From positions 68,178,033-68,238,032 of the forward strand of contig OX485804.1 in assembly GCA_950295325.1 (NCBI GenBank): DNA of 60,000 bases, given 5' to 3'. Below the pieces are notes generated by a model. The model ran no database searches. It saw only the letters and a program-made list of their open reading frames with translations, and was not told the DNA's origin. The position numbers and the translations under genes are program-made. The DNA is from Polytrichum commune (lineage: Eukaryota > Streptophyta > Polytrichopsida > Polytrichales > Polytrichaceae). Positions 22,783-34,672 of the stretch are shown one piece after another; the stretch's first letter is position 1; each line of letters begins with the position of its first letter.

Positions 22783-25700
22783 CAATCACATAATTTGTAT
22801 ATCAAGGACCATAATCTTGAGACTCTAGCCTAAAGCAATCATGAATGATATTTGTAGTACTCTTTACATTTTAGATTTATTGTGAGTGTTGAGTGAAATA
22901 TAGTCCTTGATATATATTATGTGTAACTTCACACTATGTATAATATATTGTTTAATTTACAAAATTTGGTGTTTAATATGAAGAACCTACCATATAAGCT
23001 ACTCTCTAAAAACACAAACTCCTCTTTGCAAATATAGAAGGATTATGCCAAAATATGTTTGTATGTGGTCGGACACCAACCAGGGGGGTATCCAATGATG
23101 GGAGAGACATGTAAGCTTATGAAGAGTATTGTACTTGTAGGGATTTTATCTCTTGCAATGAATTCATGTTGGATGTGAATCAACTTTTGTCAACATGTAA
23201 CAACAAAATTGTGAAAATGAGGAGCAAAAATCATCATGTATTGTAGCAACGCAAGGTTGTGCAAGTTATATTGGCCTAGAAGATGCATGCTAATGTTGTT
23301 AAGTGTTATTTCATCCCCTTAGTCAATGCACTAGAAAACACACTACTTATCAATGTAGTGAATAATTTCCTATTCTAGCTTTGTTTCACAATGGGTACAC
23401 TTCAAAATGTTGAATTCACTTCTATAGGTACGTGCTTGTCCACGACTAATGTATTCTATAGGATGGGAAACATAACGATTTCTCTAATGATCAAATTTGG
23501 CTACATGACCAATAGATCTAAAATCTTTTGACCGAAATTTGTAGTATCATACGGGTGAATGTTTAGCCTTCTCGTGCCTCATCAAATTATACTTTGGTTG
23601 TCATCGTGTTGTTTTTTGATAACATGCACCAACCCTTCAAATTTAAGAATGCATATAGTTTGTGATAGTTCATGACAACGATTGTCCATGAAGGGTCGTG
23701 ATGGTTTTGAATTGCAATGCACCAAAAGGATTATAAGGGCTCTTAATGCCCTTGCAATAACTATGAACATAAGTAACTACTAAAATTTGTTTTTGTGTAA
23801 TAATTTATTTGTATTTTGATTGCAAATTACATATTTGTATGTCTATTTCAGTCAACATGTTTACATCAACATTAAGATCGCATAGTTTTCTTATAATCAT
23901 GACAATCAAAGTGACCCACATGACATCGCATCTATTCTTAAGAGTTCAATCGAATGTTGCCATGAAATAAATGTTGCATTGAGCTTATACGAACAAATCT
24001 CATTGAATGTAATTTCGTAACCACAATACCAAGTGTAACCGAATGTTCCATCCTTGTCTCCAATATATCCATAGCATTAAAATCCTTCAAAAGGTTTATT
24101 AATATACACGTAGATGGTATGGACTACACAATTGGTAAAATCGATAATAAAGAATAAATGACAAGCTGCAATAGTAACAAGACATTTACCTACAAAAATT
24201 GTTTATCATGCAAAATCGTATGCTCTTGGACAAAAAACTAGAGGTTATGAATGAAATGTTTCGTGTGTGGATAGTAAACACATGAGAATTCTAGAAATGC
24301 TCTCCACTTGGATGAATGACTAATTACAAGCCACACAAATTTAATATAAGAATTGATACAAGGGTTTCATATTTGTAATGAAAGTGCATGGAAATTCCAA
24401 ATAGAAAGTGACACAAAAACCTCAGGTTTCGTGTCATGCATAAACAAGTACATTTAATGCAATGAAGTGGGGCTAAGTGTATTTTCCTAAGATTTTCTCA
24501 AAGACAATGGCTGGAAAAAAATTTCCCCATAAGTGTACAATTATATGAATGGATATTTTGGTGTTATATATACACACAAACATAGCATGTTAAAAAACCA
24601 GGAGGAAAAACCTCGATGTGTGTAAATACATAGTCTTGCCATATATAATAAATCAAAACAAACAACACGTTATGCTGAAATTTGAGGATCCAATTATCTT
24701 AAAATCAAACAAAAAGACATATTTCAATAAGGGTAAGTTTAATGTTCTTCCAAATTTTGTTGATGTTTTGTGGTAGATTTGTCAATGCAACTTAAGTTTC
24801 ATTGTGTAAATCCATACAATAAAAGTTGGAGAACATGGAAAACGAACCAAAAGGACACCTACACATGTTACATGTTTCATGTCTAGTCCAATTTTTAGTT
24901 GAGAGAGAGAATATGCTTTGACATGTATATTGTTTGAAGAGCCCGACGTTGAAGCCGGACTATGGAGCCGGAGGTTCATGAACCCCGGCCTTTTTAAGAA
25001 TAACTTAATATGGAATGTGGCATGTTGTTTTCTTGAACCAATAAACAACCCATAAAATTTTGAAAAGTGAAAGAAAAGTGTGAAGACAAATGGAGAATGT
25101 GGGAATGGGCGAAAACGGATATCGATATATCACATTTGCCCACTACTAGGTGTGTCCAAATAGAACATAGATGTCCTCAAAACTTCATCTAATATTCAAC
25201 ATCCTTTGTAAATATACATCTCAATGGCCTATCCCCTTCCAATTTGAGTTTTATAGTCAATGAAAATGAACATCTTCAAAACAAGTTACGAGTCAAAAGG
25301 GATGGCCGTCATCCACATAACATAGATGAAAACGATACAAATTCCAATGGAATGATGAAATTATTAATGTTCTCATTCATCCACCGCTCATTAAAAAGAG
25401 TCTTTCTCCACCTAGCATTAGCAAATAGTGGCGAGGTTTGCTAGAACCCTCTCCCTTGTTTATGGGGTCAGCTGTTGTTCACAATGACAGGGCCCATACT
25501 ACATGATATTTTGGGTTGGGCACGTAATATATGAGTTTTGTTTTTAATTGGCATCCTCGCTTGGTTGGCGTTCTTTTCTCTCATCCTTTGCCACTTTAAC
25601 TATGCTCCAACCTTCTTAAGTGATTTGGAAACCACATAACTTCCAAAAGAAGGCCTCATGTTGCATGCTAGCAGTGCTTCTGAAGCCCTCATAATTGATA

Positions 25701-25970
25701 GTAGGAATGACCAACGACATGAGTCCAACCCGTCAATTGTATCACAAATTCACATTGCTCAGATGTAGGTCATTAAATCCAAGGTCGGTGCTTTCCGGAT
25801 AAAGATAAAAATATTATTTTTGCCACATCATATGCCACCTAGGCTCGGGGCTAGTTAAGCCGTGGTTGTGAGCAACCCTTGTAAATGAAGCTAGGTTTTT
25901 TTTTGTTTTTTTTAAAGTGTGAAAGACGGAGTCATGTGTGGAGGGGCCCTAATGCACCAATCTAATGACG
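20787..25970. other. AT-rich intergenic region, no gene seen
   Basis: I find no supported coding sequence, RNA gene or complete transposon. It contains the (CT)n run at 22722-22780 and scattered short direct repeats. Probably old, unrecognisable transposon debris. Confidence 0.5.
22722..22780. repeat. (CT)n microsatellite
   Basis: A dinucleotide CT run with one CCC interruption near its left end, about 59 bp, read directly. Confidence 0.95.
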
Positions 25971-25974
25971 CATA

Positions 25975-26275
25975 ACTACATTAAACAATGTATTTAGTGT
26001 CACAAATTATAATCGCCTTGCTAAAGACAACTAAATTAGTCACCAACACTAAAATGTAAACCTAACATCATTTATCATTCCTTGTTACAAACTTTTGGAC
26101 ATTATAGAATTACAATGTTGCAGTTAGTGTCACCTACTAAGTTGTTTTTCATCCAAATTTCAATCATCCATGCCAATATTTCGTTACATAGACGTTAAGA
26201 TGTAGAATATACCGAACCAAAAATGGATGAATTAAGAATAAGGTGGGACGACAACACTTGTAAACTTACTCATCA
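25975..26275. mobile_element. MITE C3, truncated on the right
   Basis: It starts CTACATTAAACAATGTATTT and continues like C2, including AAGGTGGGACGACAACACTTG against AAGTTGGGATGACAATCACTTG in C2. Homology stops near 26275, where the GC-rich island begins, so the right tip is lost or displaced. Confidence 0.6.
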
Positions 26276-26289
26276 ACATGAGAGACGGA

Positions 26290-26800
26290 CGAAGGACTCG
26301 GGGAACAATGTTCCCATTGTCACGTTATCACAAAGGAACGCGCGGGCCAGCGGCGCCTGGGAACGGGGAGTGGGCCCCCCCCCCCCTCCCAGCTGTTGGG
26401 CCATCAATACGAATACGAAGGGGGCCAAGAATGGGAACAACGTTCCCATTTGAAGGCTGGACCCTTGGGCGTATATAAAAGGAACAGCCGAGAGGAAGAA
26501 GACGCGAGAACAAAGTTCCCTCGAGACCGTTCTCAAACGGGAACGGACCAATCAGCGGAAAGGGCGAGGGAAACGGGCCAATGAGGCGGCCGGGGTTTGG
26601 GAACGGGTGAGGCCCAGCTGTTGGGCTGGGCCCATCGCAGCACCGCCCCACTAATGAGGAGGACTAGGGGGGGAAGGGTACGACGAGCGCCAGTGAGCTG
26701 GATTGGACCAATCAGAAGGGCCGGTCCAGTGGCCCAGTCAAATGAAAGAGGCTCTTCTGTATTGTGGTACCTATTTTATTGTGTATATTGAGCTGGGTGT
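26290..26800. promoter_or_regulatory. GC-rich promoter-like island with palindromes, TATA and CCAAT motifs
   Basis: An abrupt GC-rich block sits within AT-rich DNA. Directly visible: palindromes GGGAACAATGTTCCC (26301-26315), ATGGGAACAACGTTCCCAT (26431-26449) and GAACAAAGTTC (26508-26518); a TATA-type box, GTATATAAAAGG (26471-26482); CCAAT at 26548, 26578 and 26708; and AGCTGTTGGGC twice (about 26391 and 26616). No downstream gene is recognised, because the G tandem array starts at 26811. It could be the promoter or terminal part of an unknown transposon, or of a non-coding RNA. Confidence 0.4.
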
Positions 26801-26810
26801 GAACTAGCTA

Positions 26811-28550
26811 GGGTGGGCTGTAGGGTTTCGGCTCCGCTTCCCAACTTCAAAGGGTTTCCCGGCTTCCCACTCCACTCGCCGTATAGGTAAGGTAGATGGG
26901 TCTTAAGTGGCGCGTTTTCTTAATTGGACCCCTAGACTTGATCGGTATGTGGTTTCGTGAGCACCAAAGAGCCAAACATCGTAAAGACACATGTTTAAAC
27001 AAGATCGGAGTGCCTTTTTAAATATCAATAACTATTCTACGTTGAATATTGAACATAAGTGGGAGAACCTATGTATCCGGTTAAGAAATCAACAAACATG
27101 CACTTCTCATGACCATAACTAAAGCAAGGGAGGTTCAGTTTTCACACCAGGGTGGGTTGTAGGGTTTCAGCTCGGCTTCCTAACTTCAAAGGGTTTCCCA
27201 ACGTCCCACTCACCGTATAGGTGAGGTAGATGGGTCTTAAGTGGTGTGTTTTCTTAATTGGACCCCTATACTTGATTGGTATGTGGTTCAATGAGCATCG
27301 AAGAGCAAAACATCGTAAAGACACATGTTTAAATGATATCGGATTGCCTCTTTAAATATCAATATCTACTCTACGTTGAATATTGAACATAAGTGGGAGA
27401 ACGTATGTATCCGGTTAAGAAATCAACAAACATGCACTTCTCATGACCATAACTAAAGCAAGGGAGGTCCAATTTTCGCACCAGGGTGGGTTGTAGGGTT
27501 TTGGCTCGGCTTCCCAACTTGAAAGGGTTTCCCAGCGTCCCACTCGCCGTATAGATAAGGTAGATGGGTCTTAAGTGGTGTGTTTTCTTAATTGGACCCC
27601 TAGACTTGATTGGTATGTGGTTCGATGAGGATTGAAGAGCAAAACATCGTCAAGACACATGTTTAAACGAGATTGGACTGTCTCTTTAAATATCAATAAC
27701 TACTCTACGTTGAATATTGAACATAAATGGGAGAACTTATGTATCCGGTTAAGAAATCAACAAACATGCACTTCTGATGACCATAGCTAAAGCATGGGAG
27801 GTCATGTTTTTGCAGTAGGGTTGGGTTGTAGGGTTTCGGCTCGGCTTCCCAACTTCAAAGGGTCCCCCGGCATCCCACTCGCTGTATAGGTAAGGTAGAC
27901 GGGTCTTAAGTGGTGCGTTTTTTTAATTGGACCCCTAGACTTGATTGGTGTGTGGTTCGGTGAGGATTGAAGAGAAAACATCGTAAAGACACGTGTATTA
28001 AAAAGATTGGACTACCTTTTTTAATATCAATAACTACTCTACGTTGAATATTGAACATAATTGGGAGAACCTATGTATCCAGTTAAGAAATCAACAAACA
28101 TGCACTTTTGATGACCATAACTAGAGTAGGGGAGGTCCAATTTTTGCATTAGGGTGGGATGTAAAGTTTCGGCTCGGCTTCCCAACTTGAAAGGGTTTCG
28201 TGGCGTCCCACTCGATGTATAGGTAAGGTAGATGGGTCTTGAGTGGCGCGTTTTCTTAATTGGACCCCTAGGCTTGAATGATATGTGGTTCGGTGAGCAT
28301 CAAAGAACAAAGCATCATAAAGGTACATGTATAAAATAGATTGGACCACCTCTTCAAATATCAATAACTATTCTACGTTCAATATTGAACGTAAGTGGGA
28401 GAACCTATGTATCCGGTTAAGATATCAACAAACATGCACTTCGAATAACCGTAACTAAAGCAGGGAGGTCTAGTTTTTGCACCAGGGTGGGCTGTAGGGT
28501 TTCGGCTCAGCTTCTTAAATTGAAGGGTTTCCCACTCCAATTTTTGCATA
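26811..28550. repeat. Tandem array G, about 334-bp unit, five copies plus a partial sixth
   Basis: Unit starts (GGGTGGGCTGTAGGGTTT or variant) lie at 26811, 27150, 27484, 27818, 28152 and 28484, giving spacings of 339, 334, 334, 334 and 332. Each unit contains GTATAGGTAAGGTAGATGGG, TTAATTGGACCCCTAGACTT, CTACGTTGAATATTGAACAT and AAATCAACAAACATGCACTT. The last copy stops after about 65 bp. The same blocks occur singly elsewhere (for example near 53490-53690), so the array grew from a dispersed repeat. Confidence 0.9.
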
Positions 28551-28586
28551 TGTTTCATCGTAGGCTTGCTATTTCAAAAACAAGAT

Positions 28587-28685
28587 TTGTTGTGTAGATC
28601 TAATTGGTAGAAGTTGGAGAACATGAAATACAAACCTTAGTGTATTTCATGTTCTCCAACTTTACCGATTAGATCTACACAACAA
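28587..28685. repeat. 45-bp inverted repeat (hairpin)
   Basis: The left arm, 28587-28631, and right arm, 28641-28685, match with only two or three mismatches around a 9-bp loop. Both contain TAGATCTAAT / ATTAGATCTA and GGAGAACATGAAATAC. It lies just right of the G array and is followed by a further G-related block (CAATCAAATATAGGTGTCC). Confidence 0.85.
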
Positions 28686-28699
28686 AAGTTGTGTACGTT

Positions 28700-29471
28700 A
28701 GCAAATGTATAACGAAGCATCTACAAAAACCGTAGTGAACCGCACTCCAATCAAATATAGGTGTCCAATTAAGAAAAGTGACTAAGTAATGCCACCCACA
28801 TGCCTTATGTTGGATGGCTTCAAGTCTCGAGTGAGCCGTCCTTAAGGACTAAGGTATACCTACGTGTGGACCTTATATGGTCACTTATGTTAATCGGACA
28901 ATTATATTTGAGTGGTATATGACAAGGCTAGTACTTTAAGAATGGACATCAAAAAGACATGATGAGTTTGGAGTATGCGTTAAAAAAATAGCCATATTTC
29001 TACGTTCAATAGTGAACCCCTAAAGGCCGAGGTATACATTTTTTTTGTCGGGCATTCATATGTGCCCAACCATATACCACGGTACTCATTCACATTATAA
29101 TCATTTTGATTTTGGACACGTGGACACTTGAAATTTTGTGTGAACAATCTTATCTATATGGTTTTTATGGGTACAATTATATCACTATAAGAGATAATGT
29201 TTGCATTTTTAAATAAAACTTGGTGAATTGAACCGAATTGTTTTACGCCATTTTGGGGGATTTTGCTTAAGGGTTAACACAACTAGGACAACCTCTATGA
29301 ACATTTGATAAAAATAATATCTTCACTTTGACCTTTTATAACATTTGCATCTTAACTTTGATGTTGAAACTTGAAACAATATTATGCTTCATCCATAATT
29401 GTTAAGTAGATCAAAATCTTTTCTAATCTAGTTCAACAACAAAAAACATATGCGAAGTTGGAAGTGTTGAT

Positions 29472-29516
<45 letters not shown>

Positions 29517-30475
29517 TATTATTGGTGAGAACAAGTGATGCTTCACCTTGATCATATCTACAAGCTCCTATGTGAACCCGAGACACATTTACTGAGCAAC
29601 TATGGACAACTACTATTGCCCCATATCGGTGGTGATCCTTGTGATCATGAGCAACCACATGAGGGGGGGGGGGGGGATATTGGTGGATCTATTTGTTGGT
29701 TCGTTGGCATGTTTATCGGCATATGAGTTTTTGTGCACCTATGCACCACATATGATACAAGGTGTGTAACCCACAAGTAACACTTCGTAGATGTCCTTAA
29801 ACGATTTTCATTAGGATAAAACATTATATGTTAGGACTCGCGGCACTCATAGTTGAAGGTGAGAATACTGAAAACCTTTTATAGACTGAAACTAATCTTC
29901 AATCAATTACACCATGAGATTGGCATAAAAAACCTTGTACTAGTCCACCAACAAAGGATAGCAACAACTTACAAGCGAAGAGACTCTTCATTCACGCTCG
30001 CTTCCCCCAAGAAGCCAACGATTCTATTTATATGTTTATCAAGTTGCATGTCCATTGAAATGGCATGCTTTCAATAATAATATATGGGGAGGAGTTTCAT
30101 TGTGATGGGACTCATCCGAAGTACTTCCAAATGAGGTCATATTCGGATAGGGTTGGTTGTTTGTCTCGACCTCTCACCGAGGAAGTCTCACATTCTACAT
30201 CATGTTCAAGGCCAATTGGGTGTTGGATGCTTACAATCTTCTCCGTGCAACTATAACATTCTTGGCTAAAATAGTGTACTATGCAAATGATCTAATATGA
30301 GCCGACCCAAGTGACGGCATTTGGAGTCCACGATTGTTTTTTTTAAGGAAACCGACACTACAATTGTTTTCACTTAGTGATTATATCTCGTACAATGAGC
30401 AAGTGTTGAGTTAGACTTACAAAATTTGGAGGGAAGAATTGGAAGTGACCATTCGGTACTTCTTGGAGGTACACT
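28700..30475. other. AT-rich intergenic region with G-related fragments
   Basis: Fragments related to repeat G lie at about 28735-29020 (TTCTACGTTCAATAGTGAAC). The remainder shows no gene, RNA or transposon end. A (GA)n run lies at 29475-29514 and a poly-G run near 29666-29676. Confidence 0.45.
29475..29514. repeat. (GA)n microsatellite
   Basis: An uninterrupted GA dinucleotide run of about 40 bp, read directly. Confidence 0.95.
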
Positions 30476-30479
30476 AAAG

Positions 30480-30987
30480 GGGCCATATTACACTAGAGTT
30501 GGAGGGGCCATGGCCATTGGAATCTAAAACCTCTAATGGGTAAAAAAAGGTTTGAGTCCATCCCATGTTACTTTTTACGAGAGCTCGAGGGTCTAAGGGA
30601 CCGATAGAGTTTAGATGGATGGAAAATCTATGTGGAGACTTACATAACATGAATGTGATGATGTTTCATGGTTTATTAGATATGTGTCAACTCCATCTCA
30701 AAGAGGTAGGTCAAACATACAACTAGAAGGTCATGACACTTCAAAATCTCATAACCCTTGATTAGTTATAACCTATTGTGAAGAAGGGACCCACGTGAAT
30801 AGGATAGTAATGAAATAACGTTGGGTTGAGAGTCCGATCAGGCTTACATAGACTACGTGCACCTTGAAGGCATGTGACCACACAAAAATGAAATTCATTT
30901 GCCCATAGTACAACCTTTGGATGAATCTCATTAAGAGCCTTCCACAATCTCATGATCATGGGCCTTGGCATTTATGTAGAATGGCCC
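30480..30987. mobile_element. MITE A8, old diverged copy
   Basis: It begins GGGCCATATTACACTAGAG and ends TTTATGTAGAATGGCCC; length 508 bp, like the full-length A copies. The interior keeps the A order: TCTAAGGGACCGATAGAGT, TTTCATGGTT, AGAGGTAGGTCAAACA, CATGTGACCACAC and ATGATCATGGGCCTTGGC. It is much more diverged than A2, A5 or A6. Confidence 0.65.
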
Positions 30988-31009
30988 AAATACATGGGGT
31001 CGCTAATAT

Positions 31010-31011
<2 letters not shown>

Positions 31012-31044
<33 letters not shown>
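31012..31044. repeat. (GA)n microsatellite
   Basis: A GA dinucleotide run of about 33 bp, read directly, shortly after the right end of A8. Confidence 0.95.
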
Positions 31045-31045
<1 letters not shown>

Positions 31046-31049
31046 ACAA

Positions 31050-32680
31050 ACATACCTCTCATCCATCTAGCACAAAAACTTGACCCCTTATGAGTTTGTT
31101 GCCACTTCAATCCACATGACGTTGAGTTGACTAGATCGAGGCCTTTAAAACTAGTTCTAGTGTCAAATCAACTAAAGAAAGTAACCTCCAAACTACATAT
31201 TATCTTGAGACTTTTATGTTTGGATAAATGAGAGGTACACTTGTACACTATAATTCCCTCTCTCCACTAATATTAGGGTTTTTGCTGGCCAGGGTTTGCA
31301 TGGCTTCCCATTCCATTCCATGCTAGAGGTTGCTAGATCACGGGTAACGGATTGCGTCAAACCTTGGGCCCATACAAATGACCCCATGTGATGTATCTAG
31401 TCATAAATGCATATTATTATATTATCAATTGAAGTTTGATGCCACGTTCAATCCTTAGTAGCTTCAATGACCTTGTTAAGACCGGCTAGTGGTCCGGTCC
31501 AATAGAACCAAATCAATAATCAAAATGGGGGGAGAGCAATTTTGCTCTAGCGGGATCCATTGATACGCTCACATGATGTCATTCGCCATGTTCCAAGTGT
31601 GATTCTTTCAACTAGGTACTTCACTTTTGACTTGGGGTTATAAACCCTATGCACGATGGCACTTCTTTCTCTTGTATATGTTTTTTTTAAGTAGGCGGAG
31701 GGAGTAAAGTCTAACTAGGTAAATCTAAGGTAGAAGCCTCTCATTGCAGACACTTTGAGCACTACGGCTCTTTACATAACCTAAACAAATCAACCAATGT
31801 TTTACTTGGATTAGCAATTATGTTATTGGCACAACGCATTAATATCACATGAAATATAGAATATATAATTTATGTATAAATGTACAAAGTCACAAATCTC
31901 ATTAAAAAAATTCTAGTGGATATTCTTAATCATTAACATTTTGTCTCTTTCAACCAATACGTTGTGTGTTCAGTCCTTAGAAAGATATAAATATTGTTCA
32001 TGTTGGAGTATATAATTGCATGTTTTGGAGGAAAAACAGTGTGTTGGAGTTGGGGTCACTGGTGGGATTGGCATGCTCTACCTTATGATATCCAGGGAAC
32101 CTACACCCTCGTGCATTTTTCCATGGAGACTCTACCATCCATTGATAGTATTATGGTGAGAGAGCAATAGTAGCATGACTTTACAAAATCAAGTGATTGC
32201 TCCCATAAAGAATATGGGTGCAACATGTCCATGAAAATTGAAATGTTATGCATGTGAATCTACTCGTCTTTTATATTTTTCTCCAAAGTTAACAATCGGA
32301 GGTTTAATAAGAGCTATCCACACAACATTTGTACCATGTTTGAATGATGATTAGATTGCAATCTATCAAGCCAATAATTTAAACTTTCCATGTCTTGGGG
32401 TCTCGTACTATAGTTCAAGTGGATGACAACTCACATGCAAGCATCGAGGTATGTTGAAATGGTGGGTGCCAATGTAGAGGATGCAACTATGTGTATGCAC
32501 CAATGAAGATCGCACATGGCAACATGTGCATGAAAACATTGTGAGAATCTTGAGAAGATATTGCCGCCTACAACATTCACCAATGCATATGTATTATAAT
32601 ATCATACTTTGACACATGTTGAACAGGTGTTTTTGGTCAGAGCCTACCATGATTATAAAATACATAACTCGGCCAAATGC
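31050..32680. other. AT-rich intergenic region, nothing recognised
   Basis: No coding sequence, RNA gene or repeat boundary could be supported on either strand. Confidence 0.4.
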
Positions 32681-32684
32681 ATTA

Positions 32685-32957
32685 TTAACTTTGTTTGATC
32701 ACATAAATATCAAAACCAAAAGCAATGCACTTATCAATATCTAAGCCCCATTCCTTCATACTTTTGGTTAGGGTTTCAAAGATCACTTTAACATCCTTCT
32801 TACCATCATGAATGCGCAAGAGATCTAAAAACACACATTGGGGCATACCTGCTTCCATGAACAAAGCAAACACCACGAGATGACCAATCATAATACACCT
32901 TGTAGATCCGCATTCAAGCATGAGAGAAGGACAAGGATAAACAACAAGACTTGACAA
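32685..32957 (-). pseudogene. hAT-type transposase fragment
   Basis: A minus-strand frame of 90 codons contains HLVVFALFMEAGMPQCVFLD, LLRIHDGKKDVKVIFETL and KEWGLDIDKCIAFGFD. This matches the pattern seen in hAT-derived proteins of the DUF4371/ZNF862-like group (HLVIFARYV...FLGLxEI.DGKAxTI...L..WGLD..KCVGFGSDGASVM). The conserved GSDGA reads GFDIY and the frame then stops, so this is a short dead remnant. No terminal inverted repeats could be assigned. Confidence 0.6.
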
Positions 32958-34447
32958 CTAGAAAACCTCCATCTTGAATAATCATGAACCAAAGGCACTA
33001 GCTACAATGACAAAACACCAACAACTTCCCCACAACAAGGTTATGAGGCACAAAATGATCATAGCCACAATGGTAAACACCACCACAATCATACTCTCAA
33101 CTCCTCTCCCCTTCATTAATTTGGGGTCTTGGCAACTAAGCGACATTAACACTTACCCTACGAAACACAATAACACATTCGTCCCATCGTTTATCAAATT
33201 GTTTTAGACATCACTCGGCTGGCATTATGAATGCGTTGCAGTCATGACGAGTGGTTTGCCATGTAATGCAACCTTACTCAAGCAAATGGTGCTACATAGG
33301 TGCCTTGGGTTAGTTGCTAGTGCATCAACTATGATTGAACACCATGTCATTGCATGACACCCAATTTCTCCAAAGACACACGCCACAAAGTAAGTGCCAC
33401 ATGATGCGGGAGATCATCCCCAAAGATGAAATGCTTCCATGTCAATTGCTGCCACGGGTCATGGATGGCAAACCAATTTGTGCAAGATATTATCAACATT
33501 CGTCCACACTTGGGAGTTGGTATGCTTGGACGCACTCCTACAAATGGTGAAGCTTGGTCTCAACCATTATTCGAGGACACAATGGACAAGTACCAATAAG
33601 GTAGATCTGCATAATACAATATATTGATCTTAGTGATGCATGGTTGAGTGTGGGTCTAAGAACGAACACCAAGGAGACATGTGTTGAAAAGAGATTGGAC
33701 TACTTGTCTAGACGCAATAGCCAATATAAGAAGGAGGGGGGGGGATCTATATGACCATTTAATAACTCGATGAATCTTCACTTTGGCATTGCCTACGACA
33801 AACTCTAGAAATTACGAGGAAATTGGCTACATGCTCGATTAGGATTTGCTAATCATCTCGCACTAATCGTGTGTTTCATATCATACGAGAAGTGGGTGCG
33901 GAGAGAAAAGTGTTTGTTTAGGACCCACTTATCTTAATGTTACGAGTAATGTGCCCTTTCCATTGGTTGCCAACCACAACTATGTCCCATAAAGATCGCA
34001 TGAAACATACTTCCTTACCGTGATGATCATTTTGCTACACTTTAGACCAAGGAAAGGTAATACATGCCAACATATTCCCCCGCTTTTCTTGTCTTAGCTT
34101 CATTGAGTTGTTGACTCAACTCCACAACCGAACCCTAAAAATAAAAATTGATTGGTAGCAAAGCATTGGAGCTTATGTACATCTTGACAAATTCAAGTGC
34201 CGTGGCCACAAAGGAACATTTTTGCTCAACTTGCGTGTCTCTAGACACGTATGTATGTATGCATCACGACAAATTCGGATTGAGGCATCTGAATTAAGTT
34301 ATGCCTCGAAGTTTGAGTTGAACTCTTTATATCCTAGTCCACTTGCATAAACTTAAGATCACTTAATGAATCTTCAAGCACAATTTTGAACCGTCTCCAT
34401 CTCCTTCTTCGTCTTGTTATAGTAATTCTCATTCCCCTCGGTCCGGC

Positions 34448-34672
34448 AAGGTCTACTTTTACACTAGAGCTTGAGGGCCCTTGACCTGTGATATATAAAA
34501 TTATGCGATTGGTCGAGGAAGCCAAAGACAATCCAAGTTCACTTTACACCGGAGTCTGAGGGCATGAGGGACCAAAGAAATTTGAATGGATGAAAAATAT
34601 GCATAACGTTCTACATGGGACCAAGTGGATGATGTTTCATGGTCTTTCAGATATTGTGTCAGACCCATGAAA
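34448..34672. mobile_element. MITE A9, diverged and truncated
   Basis: Blocks TTTTACACTAGAGCTTGAGG, CAATCCAAGTTCACTTTACA, GAGGGACCAAAG and GATGTTTCATGGTCTTTCAG follow the A order (most like A8). Neither tip is intact, and the right half is missing after TCAGACCCATG. Confidence 0.5.

Noticed and set aside
26811-28550. CRISPR-like periodic array
   Set aside because: Units of about 334 bp are repeated throughout, with no short constant repeats and unique spacers, in a plant nuclear context. Ordinary tandem repeat. The same holds for 59212-60000.
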